Both the position numbers and the translations under genes were made by a program. A model generated the notes under the pieces. It saw only the letters and a program-made list of their open reading frames with translations. It did not search any database and was not told the DNA's origin. Shown here piece by piece: positions 12,091 through 26,900 of a stretch of DNA of 64,000 bases (position 1 is the first letter of the stretch; each line of letters starts with the position of its first letter). Origin of the DNA: Aselliscus stoliczkanus (Eukaryota > Chordata > Mammalia > Chiroptera > Hipposideridae); contig CM066739.1 in assembly GCA_033961575.1 (NCBI GenBank), positions 69,812,559-69,876,558 of the forward strand. Direction: 5' to 3'.

Positions 12091-15000
12091 GAGAGAGACA
12101 GAGACAAAGAGAGATAATAGAATACTACTTAGCCATAATAAAGATGAAATATTGCCATTTGCAGCAACATGGATCTTGAGGGTATTATGGTAAGTGAAAT
12201 AAGTCACATATAGAAGACAAACACCATATGATTTCATTTACATGTGGAATATAAAACAAAAAGTAGCAAACAAACTAATAAAACAAAAACAAACTCATAC
12301 TCATAGATACAGCAATAGAATGGTGGTTACCGAAGGGGAAAGGGGGTTGGCAGGGGGTGAAGTGGGAAAAGGGGACACATATATAATTTTCAATACACAT
12401 GAAAACTATATAATGTTATTAATCAATGTTACCCCAATAAATTTAATTTAAAAAAAAATCTTCAGGGACAAATCTTTTCAAATTCTTAGTGGTTTTATCA
12501 GGACCAAGATCACTGCTTATGTTCATTTAAGTCATTTGTTGAATTTTCTACAGAGAAAATACTAACTCTTGCATAAAAGTGTTTGTGTATCATCCATAAA
12601 ATTTCTGAAATTAAAAATTAATAAGTCATCCTTTCACATCATTTCTTTACTCTTGACCTACAACTTTGAGTCCCTTATTAAACTATAATTTATGACAGCA
12701 AAGATCATGAAACTAATGTCATAATTAAAAGGCTCACATGTTATTTCTGAACACTACTGTACAATTACAATTTTATTTAAAACTATGTACTTTAAGCCCC
12801 CAAGGCGTTCTTTTTCTCATTTTGCATCTCACACTGCAGGATGAGTCATGCTGATCCTCAAATCCATATTGTCCTTCTTAGGATTATACAGAAGATTACA
12901 TTCAGACAGGCCCTGGGCAGCTTTATGCCTACTCAACCCGGCTGTTTACCATCGATGGCATCGGTGTCCCATACACGTGGAACCACACAGTTGTCTATGA
13001 TCAGGCACGAGGGAGAATGCCTTTCTTAGTAGAAACGCTTCATGCTTCCTCTGTGGAATCTGACTACAACCAGTTAGAAGAGACATTGGATTTTAAAATT
13101 CATGCTTCAATTTCCAAAGGTAATTTGGTTAAAGGAAAGTCCAGATCTAAAGGGGTAAAAGAATTGTATTGATGCCATTCAAAATAAGGCTATGGAGGCA
13201 TGGACCAAACACAATGACATCAGCTTTTTCATGTATATTGTCTGTGTTTTGTGGTGGTAAAGCTTTGTGGTAAAGCCGGTCCAGTGGGAGTTCTAAAGCA
13301 TTTGTTTTATTAATATGCTTCTTCATATAGCACAATGGAGTTGTTATTCAGTTCCATACGTGCAGAGAGATTTAAGAATACGTACATACCCTGTCAGAAT
13401 GAGTTTTCTTTGGGTAATGAAGTCCATTTATTCATGCTCTGAATTTTATATTTTGCTAAGGAAGTTTTTAAATTCCTGACGTGCATTGTCAAGGTGTCTT
13501 AACCTAAACTAGTCCAAAAATAAGTTTCTGTATTTTAAAAGCAGTGCAGGATTCAAATTGTCATTTCTTGTTCCTGGAAGTTATAATTTTTGAACTGCTT
13601 TCCATTTTCCAAGCATGGTTCTATAACCAATTATCTCAGCAGCCTCTCAATGTTATGTGGTCCTTTGTTGTATCTATACCTGATATTTATTTCCTTTTGA
13701 GTTATAAGAGGCACCACAACAATTAGCATTCCATATTCTTTGGGGTTTTGATGGTAGGAGATACTTGTATGTACTTCATGTTGTAGACACTAACTGTTTG
13801 AATGACTTTAACTTTGAACCTTAGACTTCCCGAGTACACTTAAAACGATTCATAGTGGCCTTGTGAATGTGTGTGTTTTGCTCTGTGCTGGCCTTCCTAA
13901 AATAGATCCACGTAGATTTTAAACAGCATCATTTTTTTTGATCATGCTCAGAAGATACTCTAAAATTTTATTTTTACCACTTGTTTTCATCGGTTGCACA
14001 TGATGGTTTTCTTCTTCAGTCTGAGCCGCTTCATTTAAAATTGAGGTCATTATAATCTAGGAGTACGTATTCATAGTTTTTGAGATAATCACAGATGTAT
14101 GAGGCCTCGTAGCCAGTGGAGCCCATAGCCCCGCACCTCTCTGCCCACATGTCACCACCAACACCTCATTTTACTTTTGTCATGCTTGACCAAGTAAGTC
14201 ACTTGGACAAAAGCAAAGAGCCACTGAAATAAAGAATTATATCTTATCTTCCCCTATAATGCCTACTTTTCAAATCTAACCTCTGTTTCTACTTTTCTTA
14301 CTACTCCAGCTAATTTTTGAAATTTGACACAAGACTTTGGTTAAAAATGAATTTATACCATCTGGGGCTAGAGGAATTAAGATGATTTTTAAAAGTCACA
14401 TACAGTTTCTACCCAGTTATATAAATCCTCTGAGCCTGACAGGGCTTGCAGGTCTTTGTGGTACCTGTAAGGATGTTGTTGGGAGATTTGGGTCCCACGA
14501 CAGAAGGAAACACGCTATAGGACATTAAAAAACCCTTACACTTCTTAGATACTATGATTCTGTGAATTACACCTGATATATGTGCCCTTTGTTCATTGAG
14601 AATTTCAAGAGCTGTGTACCCGCACTTTCTTTTTAAGTGACCACCAGGGGGCAAGCTTGCATTCTTGGTTGCTTAACCAGAAAGTTCTTTCTCTTCTATA
14701 TTGGGCCTAGACTAGAGGTATGGTTATGGTGCAGTTAGAATCACCTAGAACTTTCAGATTTTGAGGCACAAAGATTTGGGTTTAGTTAGACTAAGGTAGG
14801 GTCTGGGAGTTTGTATTTTCAACAGCCCATAAGTGATTTTAATATATCTGGTCTGCACAGTGGCATTTGGAAACTACTGGTCAAGAGAACTCAGAATATA
14901 AATCAATATAATTTTTTTAAAATTTATATCTTCAAAATCAAATGGATTTTTTTAAAATATAATTATAGAATATGTTAATGTTACAAATTAAACAAAGAAG

Positions 15001-18000
15001 CTATCAGAAACAATAAAGGAAAAGAAATAAATTTAACTTCTAACTACAAGTAAAGTTTTTAAAACTTCTTCATGGGAAAAAAAAACAAACTGAGAAGGTA
15101 AATGTCCACTAAGAAAAAAATATTTACATTAGATATTATAGACAACTATGATTAACCTTAATATATACAAGGCTTTTAAAAATCAATAAGAAAAAGGCAA
15201 ACACCCCAGTAGAAATATATACAAGGGGTATGAACAGGAAATGCATAAAGGAGGAAACAATAATGAGAAAATAATTTGTCAAAAATTGTTTAACTTCATC
15301 AATAAACAGAAATGCACACTGAAACAATGAGGTATCATTTTTCAATTATCATTCAAAGTTTAAAAGATGTGATACATGATATTGGAGAGGTATGGGGAAA
15401 TGAACTCCCTCATACTCTGCCAGTAGGGGTTGTAAATTTGTTTACTGTTTCTGGAAAGCAGTGTTAGCCTTTCATATCTTCACATCTTTTTAGTTATCTC
15501 ATTTTAGGGGCCTGCCCTAAAAAAAAAAAAAATTACAGAAATGGCCAATAATACATGTCCTAGAAATGAAGGTAAATATGCAAATAATGGCACAGCTGTA
15601 TGATAATCTCTTAAATGGTCGTTAAAATAATCTTATAGGAATATTTAGCTCATTTATTCATTTAAAAATATTGGTTTAGTACCTACTATGTACCAGATAC
15701 TGTTCTTAGTATTGACAATATAACTATAAACAAGTGACAAAGTAGAAATACATGGCATAATAATAATTGAAAAACAGTAAATACACAATTTGATTCAAAC
15801 CTGGGTTGCTCACACCACAGTAATTATAAGGAAAACTTTGTACTGGTTAGAAACACAGATTCCCCGGCTTCTGCCTTGGCAATTCTGACTGGGACAGGAC
15901 CAAAGGGTCTATATTTTTAATAACCTCACCAAGAAATCTTATGATCAGTAAAGTTTGGCTATTAGTCTGTGAAATATCCTAACTTAAATTTTGAAGGGTA
16001 TGCTTATAAAAGTGACCAGAGAGAAAAACATCAAAATGTTGGCAATAGTTTATCCAAGTGACAAAGTCACAGGGAATTTTATGCTTTTCAAAGTTTCTAT
16101 AATTATCATACTTTACTATAACACAAACAAACAAATATTTTGTATTTCCCCCTACTATGTCAAAATGGAAAAAACTAATAAAATTCAAAATAACATACTT
16201 TAATATAAAGAATAAATAAAAGGAAAATAGTTTATAACAAAATATGATGTATTTCAATGTGCAAATCTTTAGACATTACTACCATGCAAGATAAGAGAAG
16301 TGTTCAGTTGGTCGAACCTATACATAGAGCCCCAATGTGGTTATTATTATTATTTTTTTAATATTTTATTGGGGAATTGGGGGAGGGGAACAGCATTGGG
16401 GAATCAGGGAAGGGAAACAGACAAGTTGCTGTCCGTTTGTTATTCAGTCTAGTTGTGGAGGACGTTGCTTCTTTGGCCCATGTTGGTATCATCATTGCGC
16501 TCTTACCGGATAAGGCAGATCAGTCGCCGGCCTCTGGATGTCGCTCACCGCGGCTATTGGCAGCTCACGCTGTCTGCCAGCCTCTCACTGTAGCCTATGG
16601 CAGCCCACTGCAGCAGGGGCTGCAGCCTACATCTTCGCTGGGGCTCGCACAGCCCAGCTCCAGGTGGAGCTGTTGTTAGCTGTGGAGGGCAGTGTCACTG
16701 GCCCTCATATGTGGGATCCGAACCGGGTCCGCTGGCATCCCCAAAACCAGCTCTTAATCAATGTGCCACTCGGCCGGCCCTGATTATTTTTTAAACATTG
16801 AGTCATTCTTGGTAATGTTCTGAATAAAACAATGTACAGTCAACCATCAATTTATATGACAGTAACATTCTTTGTAAATTCATTGTATAATTTAATCTCT
16901 CAAAAAATGTTTAATATATGGAAGATGGGCTCTAACCTTAGATAATTACAGACAGATCTTTCGCTTCATGAAAATTTTTCAGAGCAAGGGACAAAACTTC
17001 ATCTTGCATCGTTATCTTACATGTTGTAGTAGTTTAAAACCTACCCCAGGGTCTCCTTCTCACTAAATTTTAATAGGCCCCCCTATCATTATGAAACCAA
17101 AGTTATCTCCCCAAAAGCTTCCCAAAAGCCACCTATCTAAATGGAGGCTATCTCCCCCATTTAGAACCAGAAATCTAAGGCTACTATCAGATAATAACTT
17201 GCTGTGTTTATAAGACACAGTTTTGCCACAATTATATTCCCAACACTGTGCCCTACACAAGGTACTGGTTGGATTCAAGAATGTACGAATAAGTGAATAA
17301 ATACAAGTGAAGCATGAATTATAATCAGCACCTGAGTTGTATTTTTAGATTCAGCAGTTGAAAGTCAAACAGACTTGCATCAAAATCCTTCTGCCAGCTT
17401 ATGTTAGGCCTTTGACATTAGGCAACTTATATAACCTCAGTCTCTAATTCCTCATCTGAAAATCAGTTATGATGGGAACAAGGGAGTTGTGAGGTTTAAA
17501 TGAAATAAAACACACAAAGCTCACAGTACTGTGTGAAACATGTAACTATTCAGCAATCATTTAGCAACATCCTCCAGACCCGTCTATCCCTCCCATCCTA
17601 TTTCCGTTCCCTGCAGGGGCAGGAGGACTTGGGTGCTCTGAGGATCATTTTTGCAGGCAGGGTAGGAAGAGATCATGAACCTCTGCTTTCTCTTCAGAGT
17701 TTTAAGCAATTTGATTGCTTAGGAATAGCGAATAGGACTCCAGTTTTCTAGCCAAGGAAATATTTTCATTAGAGTAGTGTTTCTTTCACCCTCCAAATAT
17801 ACAAAACCGTTTTGAACAGTTTCATGTCCTCAGCAGGGATCAAACAATATTGTAACCAGAGACTCCCCAAAGTAGATTGAATCTGAAAGATTAACTAAAG
17901 TCCAGACTCTCTCTAGGAAGAGCACCAAAAACAATAATAAAAATAGACACAGTATCATGCATTTAGAATTGAAAGAAAAGTCCAAGACAATTTCTAAGAG

Positions 18001-18080
18001 ATTGAGTCTGAATTGAATATACAATACAAATTAAATAGAATTTCTCTTAAGACAAATTTTACTAACGATTGTCTTTTAAG

Positions 18081-18127
<47 letters not shown>

Positions 18128-21100
18128 CTTTGGTAACTTGAAAGATAAGTTTCATTTACGTTTTTGCAGGTCAATAACATTTGCAAAATATTTGCTGAAC
18201 TGCCTCAACCACCCAAAACACAGCTACTTTCTAAAGAAAGAGATTCCCTGACTAACCTGCTTATTCTCGTTAATATGTGTTTTGTTTGTTTTTTTTTGTT
18301 TTTTTTGTGTCTCTAACTTAAATCTGTTCTATCATAATGTGCCTGATTCCTTTTCCTTTGACTACATGAAAAAGGAGACACTTGGTCACACACAGGGATT
18401 TGGACCCAGATGCTCCACATTGCAAATGTCAAGGATCCACACATGGAGAAGTTTTCTTCCTTAGAGCCCATTTTCACTGGCATAAATTATGTTAAGTGTC
18501 TTGAAAATAGCGTTCCTATTTCTACAACAGAGTAAGAAATGGCTGGAAGAGTAGGCGTGGTCATTCCAGGCACACACATTGGTCTTGGGTCCTTTTTCAT
18601 TATCACAGAATAATTTTATTTAATTTTCATTGATTAATGCAGACAACTTAAACAGAAAATCCGTTTCCAGTGGCTGCTTGCCCACAATCTCTAGACTGTG
18701 ATTCATTTAGTTCTTGGTTGAGAAACAGGAAAAGGTTTCCATTCCTGCTTGTTTTCCTTTAATTGCATTTGTTGTGTCATGTATTCCGTCTTCCCAGGGA
18801 AGACTGTACTGGAAAGAAACAAGGTGCTAACTTTCTAACAAGCCAGTTAATTTTGCCTTTCTCTCTACGGTAGGCGATCGTAGTAATCAGTGCCCCTCTG
18901 GGTTTGCCTTAGACTCGGTTGGACCCTTTTGTACTGGTAAGTATAGAAATAAACAATGCATTTTTATTTATAGTAAAATGTTATTAATGGATACCATTTA
19001 ATGGACATCTATTGCCATTTTGCTATAAATTTAATCATCACAATAGTCCTATAAATGCCCTTTTACAGGTGAGTAAATTGAGATGTAAAGAAGTTAAGTA
19101 GCACGCCTACGATCACTGAGCTATCAAGAGGCAGAGCTGGATTTGAATGTAAGATAGTTACAAAGCCCGTGCTCTTTCAATTTGGCCACAATCAAGTGTG
19201 TCAGGGATATAAGCAAGTTCAGAGGTGGAGTGAGCACGGGGACAAAGCCCTGGACTCTGGCCACTTGATGGCCATGGGTACGAAACAGCAATAATTCAAC
19301 TCTAAGTCACCCAACCCTAGAGTCGCTCAATCATGGGCTAGGGCAGGACTGTGGGCAGTAGACTAATGACTAAACCAGCCTTGTCTCATCCAAGTGCCAA
19401 CACAAGAGAGTCAGTCCCAGGTGAGTAAACAGCTAAGTCGGTGGCTTGAGGAGCTCCATGTCGCTTAGGCAGAGCCTTACTTTCACTGGCAGGAAGTGTT
19501 ATGTGGTATCTGGTTAACGTGGTCATTAGAAACTGAACTGCCCAGATTCAGATCTGAGCTCTGCCAGTCATGACCTTTGTGACCTTGGGCAATTTACTGA
19601 ACCTCTGTGCTCTTCCTTTTATCTTGCAAATGAGGATAGTAACAAAAACACTTATCTCTTAGGAATGTTGGTGAGCAATGAGTTAAGGTAGGTAGAAAGC
19701 ATTTACAGCATGATTAAATGGGGTTTTCATTTTAGTTATCATCATTATAGTTTTAGAATTAATCTAAACATCTGTTCACTATCAAAGATAATTTGATAAT
19801 GAAAAAATTAATATTTAATCAGCATTTCCATTTTGTGGCACTTCGAGCATTTCTGTTACATTTGATTCAATTCACTGGCCTCTTTGAACAACTATTTTCA
19901 CCAACTGTTATAATGCCTACATACTAATTGGGCCTTTTTGTTTCTTCTTTCAGATGAAGATGAATGTGCAACAGGGACTCCCTGCTCCCATGTCTGCCAC
20001 AATGCCGTGGGGACCTATTACTGCTCCTGCCCTAACGGCCTCACCATAGCTGCAGATGGAAGAACGTGTCAAGGTATTTATTCACAAAGCTGAATCTAAG
20101 AAACGCCCATCAGCAATGGCCATGACAGTCTCTGCCCCAGGAAAAGTGTGATAGACCAATGCTCCTTCCTGCCCTTTCTGCCTCTATGTTGGCAACAAAC
20201 ACAGAAGGTCTGCCTTAGGTTGAGAAAGTAAGAAAGGGGGAAGACTACTGCTCACACACCACCTTCACATGGGGCACTCTGGGGGCAGGGCTGCCTATAA
20301 GTGACACACTCACTCCCCACAACACAACAAGGAGTGGCAGGCAGGGCTATTACCATATTAAGTTTACCATGATGAAACTAAGGAATAAATCGGTTATAAA
20401 GAATTTCAGGGGCCGGCCGAGTGGCACAGTGGTTAAGCGCTGGCTTGGGAAGCCAGTGGCCCCAGTTCGGGTCCCACATATGAGGGTCAATGACACTGCC
20501 CTCAAAAAAAACAAACAAAAGAATTTCAGTAAATAGCACTTTGGGAACATTAACAAAAAATACATTTCTATCACACACTAAGTAACCTTCAAAGTTCAAA
20601 TTGTGTAAGAATTGAGTTTTATAGTTAAAAAAAAAAATGATGCACAGAGGTAAGGATTTCTCCCCCTATGCCCAAGGAGGGCCCCTTCTAAATGCAAAAG
20701 AGAGAGGGAGTCCGGGGAGTATGGGAGGGGAGAGGAATAAGTTACAGAGTATCAGTATGGACTGGGTACCTTGTATACATTATTTCCTTTAATTTTCAAA
20801 GCAATGCCAGGAGACAGATATTATTATCCCCATTTTACAGATGAGAAAAGTGGGAGCTCACAAAGGAGAAGTAACAGTTTTTAAGCCCCCTAATTTATAA
20901 GTGGTCTAATGGATGGGTCGGTCTGTGAAGATATCACACCATGCTGCTGTGAGCGTGTCAGCCATTTAACCCACCTGAAATGACGCCATCGGAAAAAAAA
21001 ATAAATCAGCATTCTTGCTCTTATATATGTTTCAGGTGCTGTTCATTGCTTTTCTGATCCCCATTTCACAGCAGGCTCTGAGTTTGGTTTTCCTCAACTC

Positions 21101-23939
21101 ACCTTGTTTGAATGACTCACTTTGTTGCAGATATTGATGAGTGTGCTTTGGATGGACACACTTGCCACGCTGGTCAGGACTGTGACAATACCATTGGATC
21201 CTATCGTTGTGTGGTCCGCTGTGGAACTGGCTTTCGAAGAACCTCTGATGGACTGAGTTGTCAAGGTATAAAAATGGAGGCCCATGCTCTATCTGATAAT
21301 ACTGGGAATGAAGACCCCCTGCCTGTTGAATCATTTAAAGTAAACTTTTATCTACTGAGCTTCTTGATGTGATGTTTTGACATAGTGTTTTATGGCTATT
21401 TTAACTATGTGCTGCACAGTGGTTTTGAATAATAATATTTGCCTGTTATATTTGAGAAAGTATATTATACAGCATGATCTAAAAGAATCTATTTCATAAA
21501 ACTCCAATGCATAAGACTACAAGAATATTTATTATAGGACTTTTTTAAGAGACTTTAGATTTTAGAGCAGATATAGGTTCACAGCAAAACTGAAAGATAT
21601 TCTCCATATGCACCCTGACCCAACTCATGCACACCTCACCTACTATCAACATCCTGCATCACAGTGGTACATTTTTTTTTAGCAAGGATGAACTTACATT
21701 GATGCATCATAATCACACCAAGTCCATAGTTTCCATTAGGATTCACTCTTGGTGTTGTACATCCTACGAGTTTGGACAAATGTATAATGACATATGTCCT
21801 CCATCATAGCACCATACAGAATAGTTTCCCTGCCCTAAAAACTTCTGTGCTAGATCTATTTACCCCTCCTTCTCCTGAACCTCTGGAAACCACTGATCTT
21901 TTTACTGTCTCCATAATTTTACCTTTTCCAGAATGTCATATTGGAATCATATAGTATGTAGCCTTTTCAGATTGGCTTCTCTCACTTAACAATATGCATT
22001 TAAGTTTCCGCCGTGTTTTTTTGTGGCTTGATTGTTCATTTCTTTTTACTGCTGAAATAATATTCCGTTATATGAATGAATCGCAGTTTATTTATCCATT
22101 CACCAACTTAAGGATGTCTTGGTGCTTCCAAGTTTTAGTAGTTATGAATAAAGGGATTTTTCATTGAGGCAGGAACAGCGGATACAAAACTGAATGTCAG
22201 TCAATAATAAAAAGAACAAAGGAATTACAGAACATCCACACAATGAACCATTGTGCAGTCATTATAAAGAGTGGAATGGAGCTCAACTATTTGGCTTAGA
22301 GGAATTTCCATGAGGGGTTATTGAGTAAGAAACCATAAAGTAGGAAAGTATACATAACTTGTGTAGAAAGAATTATGTGACTGGAAAACAAACAATAACC
22401 AAACAAAAAATGGATTTATATATTTAGGCAGAGATATATATGTGTGTACACATAAGAGATATGTTGTTATTTATACTAGATTGATAATACAGGTTGCCTT
22501 TAGTGGGTAAGGGGTAAAAAGAGATAAGAGAGACCAAGCAAAAGAGGAAAACGTATGTGAACATCTTTTTAAAGTATATGATCATACTCATGTATTTATA
22601 TTAATGTGCAGATTTTGAAAGATGAAAAGTTCTCAAATAGAAAACAGATACGAAATAAGACATTGGGAATCTCAAGTTCAGGAATGAAAGGTGAAGATGT
22701 GAAGGGCCTAAATATGGTGACTTTTGAAAAAAAAATTTTATTAAATTAATTGGGGTGACATTGATTAGTAAAATTATATAGGTTTCAAGTGTACATTGTT
22801 CTTTTGAAGGGTTTGGAATAGAACAATAGAGAAGTAAGGGCGCTTGAGATGAGTATAGACCTTACAGAGGGATTTTGTTAGGATAGGAAAGTTGGTTATG
22901 CCTTAAGGTTATGGGAAAGATGACAGAAAAGAGGACAGACTTTACAAACATACAAGAAGAGAGGATGATCAGTGGGTCACAATCCTCATCTTGGTGAGGG
23001 CAGAGGAGATGGGCTGCAGAGCTCAAAAGCTCAAATTGAGTGACTTAAATGGGAGCAGAGGTCTGTCTTCCCCAGCACTGGAAGGAAGGAGAGGGGAGAA
23101 AAAACAAGGAAGGGCACACGAGTTTGAGGAGTTTTTCCTGCACTTTTTTTATTACACTATGACCCAGATAGTGTTTGGGAAGATTAATTTGTCAACTGAC
23201 TACAGACGAGGAGAAATGCTAAGGTTGCTGCAGCCAATCAGGCACAAGGTGATAAAGACCGAAAAAATGGAGATGAGAGGTCAATTGCAAAATATATTAC
23301 AGAAGACCTTAGCTTGTACTTTTTTCCCTCTATCTTCATATTCCAGTCTGTCAGCAACATTCCAGGGCTGACACTTCCTAGAAACAGGAGTGGGAGCCGT
23401 ACGGGAAAATAGTTCAAATAGAGGTGCATTGTATTGGCAGAGTTCCGAGTCACTAGCAAATGTGTACCTTTGTGGAGTATTGAAGGAAGATACCCTCCCC
23501 AGCAATTAATTCTACCAGTTGTCTAGCGGATTATATGAGAGTAATTGTATTGGATTAGTTTTAGGGAAGATCTTAAACATGATAATTATTAAAGATGATG
23601 AAAATGTTAAACATTGGGGATAAATGAACCCAAGTTTCCTAAGAGACTATAATGGAAGTTTTGTTTTATTTTACAGATATTAATGAATGTCAAGAATCCA
23701 GCCCCTGTCACCACCGCTGCTTCAATGCCATAGGAAGTTTTCACTGTGGATGTGAACCTGGATATCAGCTCAAAGGCAGAAAATGCATGGGTGAGGAAAG
23801 GTCTTTGAATTCAAAAGCAGGACATCTTTGTAACTCCATAATGGTGTCTGATCTACTTCATGGCTGTGCCCTGACCCTGATTTATAGATAGGATTACCTA
23901 CCATGCAATATATATATAAATATATATATATATACAATA

Positions 23940-23977
<38 letters not shown>

Positions 23978-26900
23978 CATACAAAACCAAAGTTCAAGCA
24001 AATGCTATACTTATAGGTTTTATTTTCTAATTACATAACCATTTAAAAAACATTTTCCCTATTATATTTTTCATTTTTTTCGCAGAAGTATAATATATAA
24101 TGTATACATACATAAAGCTATATCTATATATATAATATATAGATAGATACTATATATAATATATACATATGCACATATATATATAAAATTTTTATTTTTC
24201 CAGAAGGAAGAAATGGTTGGCATGGCTACCATCTCTGTGAATTAATGTTTTCATTTTTATTATTCTGTTTTAAAATTCAGTGTGTTACATACCGTGATGG
24301 ATTTAAACAGTTTAACTTGACATGATGATTATGCAGCCACATCTATATTAGCGTATAATATCCTTAAACTCCAATAGTATAATTTCTATGGAACAGTTGA
24401 AAAAAATCACTTTCTCAGTCTGCATCACCTTCATTCTTTTATGAAGATGTGAACGAGTGTCGACAGAATGTATGCAGACCAGATCAGCATTGCAAGAACA
24501 CGCGGGGTGGGTACAAGTGCATTGACCTTTGTCCAAATGGAATGACCAAGGCAGAAAACGGAACCTGCATTGGTGAGTGACTGGCTTTTTGATGGCTGAG
24601 CCAAGTAAGGCACCCCTTTTTAAAACTAATGATTTGAGTATAAACAAAGAAGTCTTTCTTTTTCCACAGGTTTTTTTATATTCCCAACTTCCAGCATGGT
24701 TGAGCTTTAGCGTCCCAGGGTTCCTGGCTATCCTAGGAAATGGAAGCTTAGCATGGAGACTTAGGACTACTTTGAGCTCCCATCAGTTACACATTTGGTT
24801 TATATAAATTAATAGTCTCACATTATTTCCACTATGAAAGTTAGCATATATGATCCAAATTTCATAGAAGGGTTAAGAAAAAATTATGTTTGTAGAATTT
24901 ATTAAATCAAAATATGATTGTTTTAGAACTGTTCTCTAAATGTCAAGTCAATGACCAGACAATAAAGTAAATTGTATTTCTCTCTAAGTTTTTTCTTTGT
25001 GTGCTTACTCTGTACCAGTCTGCCGTAGTTGGCAAAACTATGAGCTGCACGATTTACATAAATGAAACAGGTGGTATGTGCACTTACAGTCAACTGGGAC
25101 AGGTTGGCCAATTTCACCTCCGCTTCACTATAAAGGAAAAAACCAAACTAGAATGCCAGGCAGAATGAAACACCATAAAAGAGGTACAAATAAAATTGTA
25201 TGAGAGTACTTGCAAGAGTGATCATATGTCATAGGAGTGACTATCAGAGGTGTCATCGAAGGGTTCACATTGAAATGTAGCCTTGAATGAAATATTAACA
25301 GGTGGAGGTGGTAGAGAAGGAAAGAAAGAAAACTCTGTTCAAGGGGCGAAGAGCTGGACTTAGAGATAATATGGTAAAATTCATCCTTCCTCCCTGACAC
25401 CTATCTGTCCTTGAACAGTTGATCTTAAGATGACTTAGAAATATGAGTTTAAGTTTCTCATTTTAAAAGTGGGTCTTTTTAAAAAAATATGAAATATTTA
25501 TTAATGAAGTTATATCTTAGATTTGTTTCAAAATAATATAAGAATAGGGGGCATGTATAGATGTAAATGAAGGAATATTGACCACTTGTTGATACTTACT
25601 GAGGTCCATGGAAGTTTAGTATACTACTTAAAAAAAAAAAAATCTGAGAGTGGGGTTGGACTATAGGATTTCAAAGACTCTTTTCAGCTCTATGGATATA
25701 TGTAAATATTTTTCTTAACACCTAAGAATAGTAGCCAACTCAGAGCATCATAAGCAGCAGTTACGTGCAATTATAAATATTTTTAAGACTATTGACTGTA
25801 TAATTATGTATAAGATTAATTAGAAATGAGGTGAGCTGAAAGATCAGAAGACTGTTGAAGAAGCTACAGCAAAAATATAGCTAAGTGGAAATGGAAATTG
25901 GGAATATGTAGGTTTAATTGAAGGAAGTAAAATTACCCCGTCTTGGAAACTGAGAGGATAAGTTCATGGTAACTCTGACATTTGCAGCCTGGATGACTGG
26001 GGAGAAAGACTACTCTTACCATAAATAAGGGAGTAATGATAAGACACTGGGGGCATGTTGAGTTTAAAGTACTGGTAACACAGGGAGATGGAGATGATCA
26101 GCTAGCAGCCAGAAATGTGGGACTACAGATAAGAAGCAGTGCTTGCAACAAGCTTACTAAAGTCACTAGTATAATATAAATGAGATGGCCAAAAGAGGAG
26201 GAAGTATAGAGAAGCAGAAACAAAACAAAACAAAACAAAAAGCTGAGAATAAAACCCTTTCCATAGGAAGGAGCAAGAGGAAGAAAAGCATCCAGTTAAG
26301 TGGCAGAGCTGGGACTTCATCCCAGGTTTTCTGTCCATGTTTCAACCACGTAGTGAGAAATGCAACGATTGGCAACTCTAAAGAATGTTCACTTTAAATG
26401 TTAGGTTTTGAAAGAGGAAATGTTATTACTTCTTGTTGCCTCCATGTCTATAGATATTGATGAATGTAAAGATGGAACCCATCAGTGCAGATATAACCAG
26501 ATATGTGAGAATACAAGAGGCAGCTATCGTTGTGTATGTCCAAGAGGTTACCGGTCTCAAGGAGTGGGAAGACCCTGTATGGGTAAGTTAACAGGGACTC
26601 TTATTGAGTAATCAATCTACTTACATAGTTACCTGGTCTTACCAACTCAAGTAGGACCACTCTCTATCTTCATATGCTTTCTTGCTACAATTAGAATTTT
26701 GTAGGTTGATTTAACTAATTCATAGCAATTTGGATTATAGTTGATTCAATGAACAGCATGGGTTTGAACTATGTGGGTCCACTTATATGTGGCTTCTTTT
26801 CAATAAATACACAGTCAGCCTCTGTATTCCTGGGTATTGCATCTGTGGATTCAACCAACAGCTCATTGAAAACAGTATGTTCAGTCTGCAGCTGGAAATC

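Larger units (their letters stand above)
11478..12463 (+). mobile_element. L1 3' end, split by microsatellites and inserted elements
   Basis: The segment 11478-11540 (AATAGCCAAGACATGGAAAC, ATAAATGTCCATTGACAGG) matches the end of L1 ORF2. It resumes at about 12117 with AATACTACTTAGCCATAATA, TGCCATTTGCAGCAACATGG and AGTGAAATAAGTCACATATA. It ends with the L1 3' tail ATGTTACCCCAATAAATTTA and an A-run at 12452-12460. Between the two halves lie an AC/TA run, a mariner MITE, a GT/TA run, a second short element and more TG/AT runs, about 570 bp in all, at the point where L1 normally has a short TATATATAC stretch. Confidence 0.8.
13120..18873 (+). other. HMCN1: HMCN1 intron between G2 domain and linker exon
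   Basis: A 5.75-kb intron. It contains an old L1-like fragment at about 15290-15480, a composite SINE at 16355-16780, a MIR at about 17350-17560 and a (GT)n run at 18081-18122. From 13120 to 15200 I see only unique-looking AT-rich DNA. Confidence 0.8.
21266..23676 (+). other. HMCN1: HMCN1 intron between EGF 2 and EGF 3
   Basis: A 2.4-kb intron dominated by a reversed L1 3' end at about 21540-22165 and a short reversed L1 3' tip at 22728-22806. A further AT-rich stretch at 22200-22640 looks like old LINE material but could not be assigned. Confidence 0.75.
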
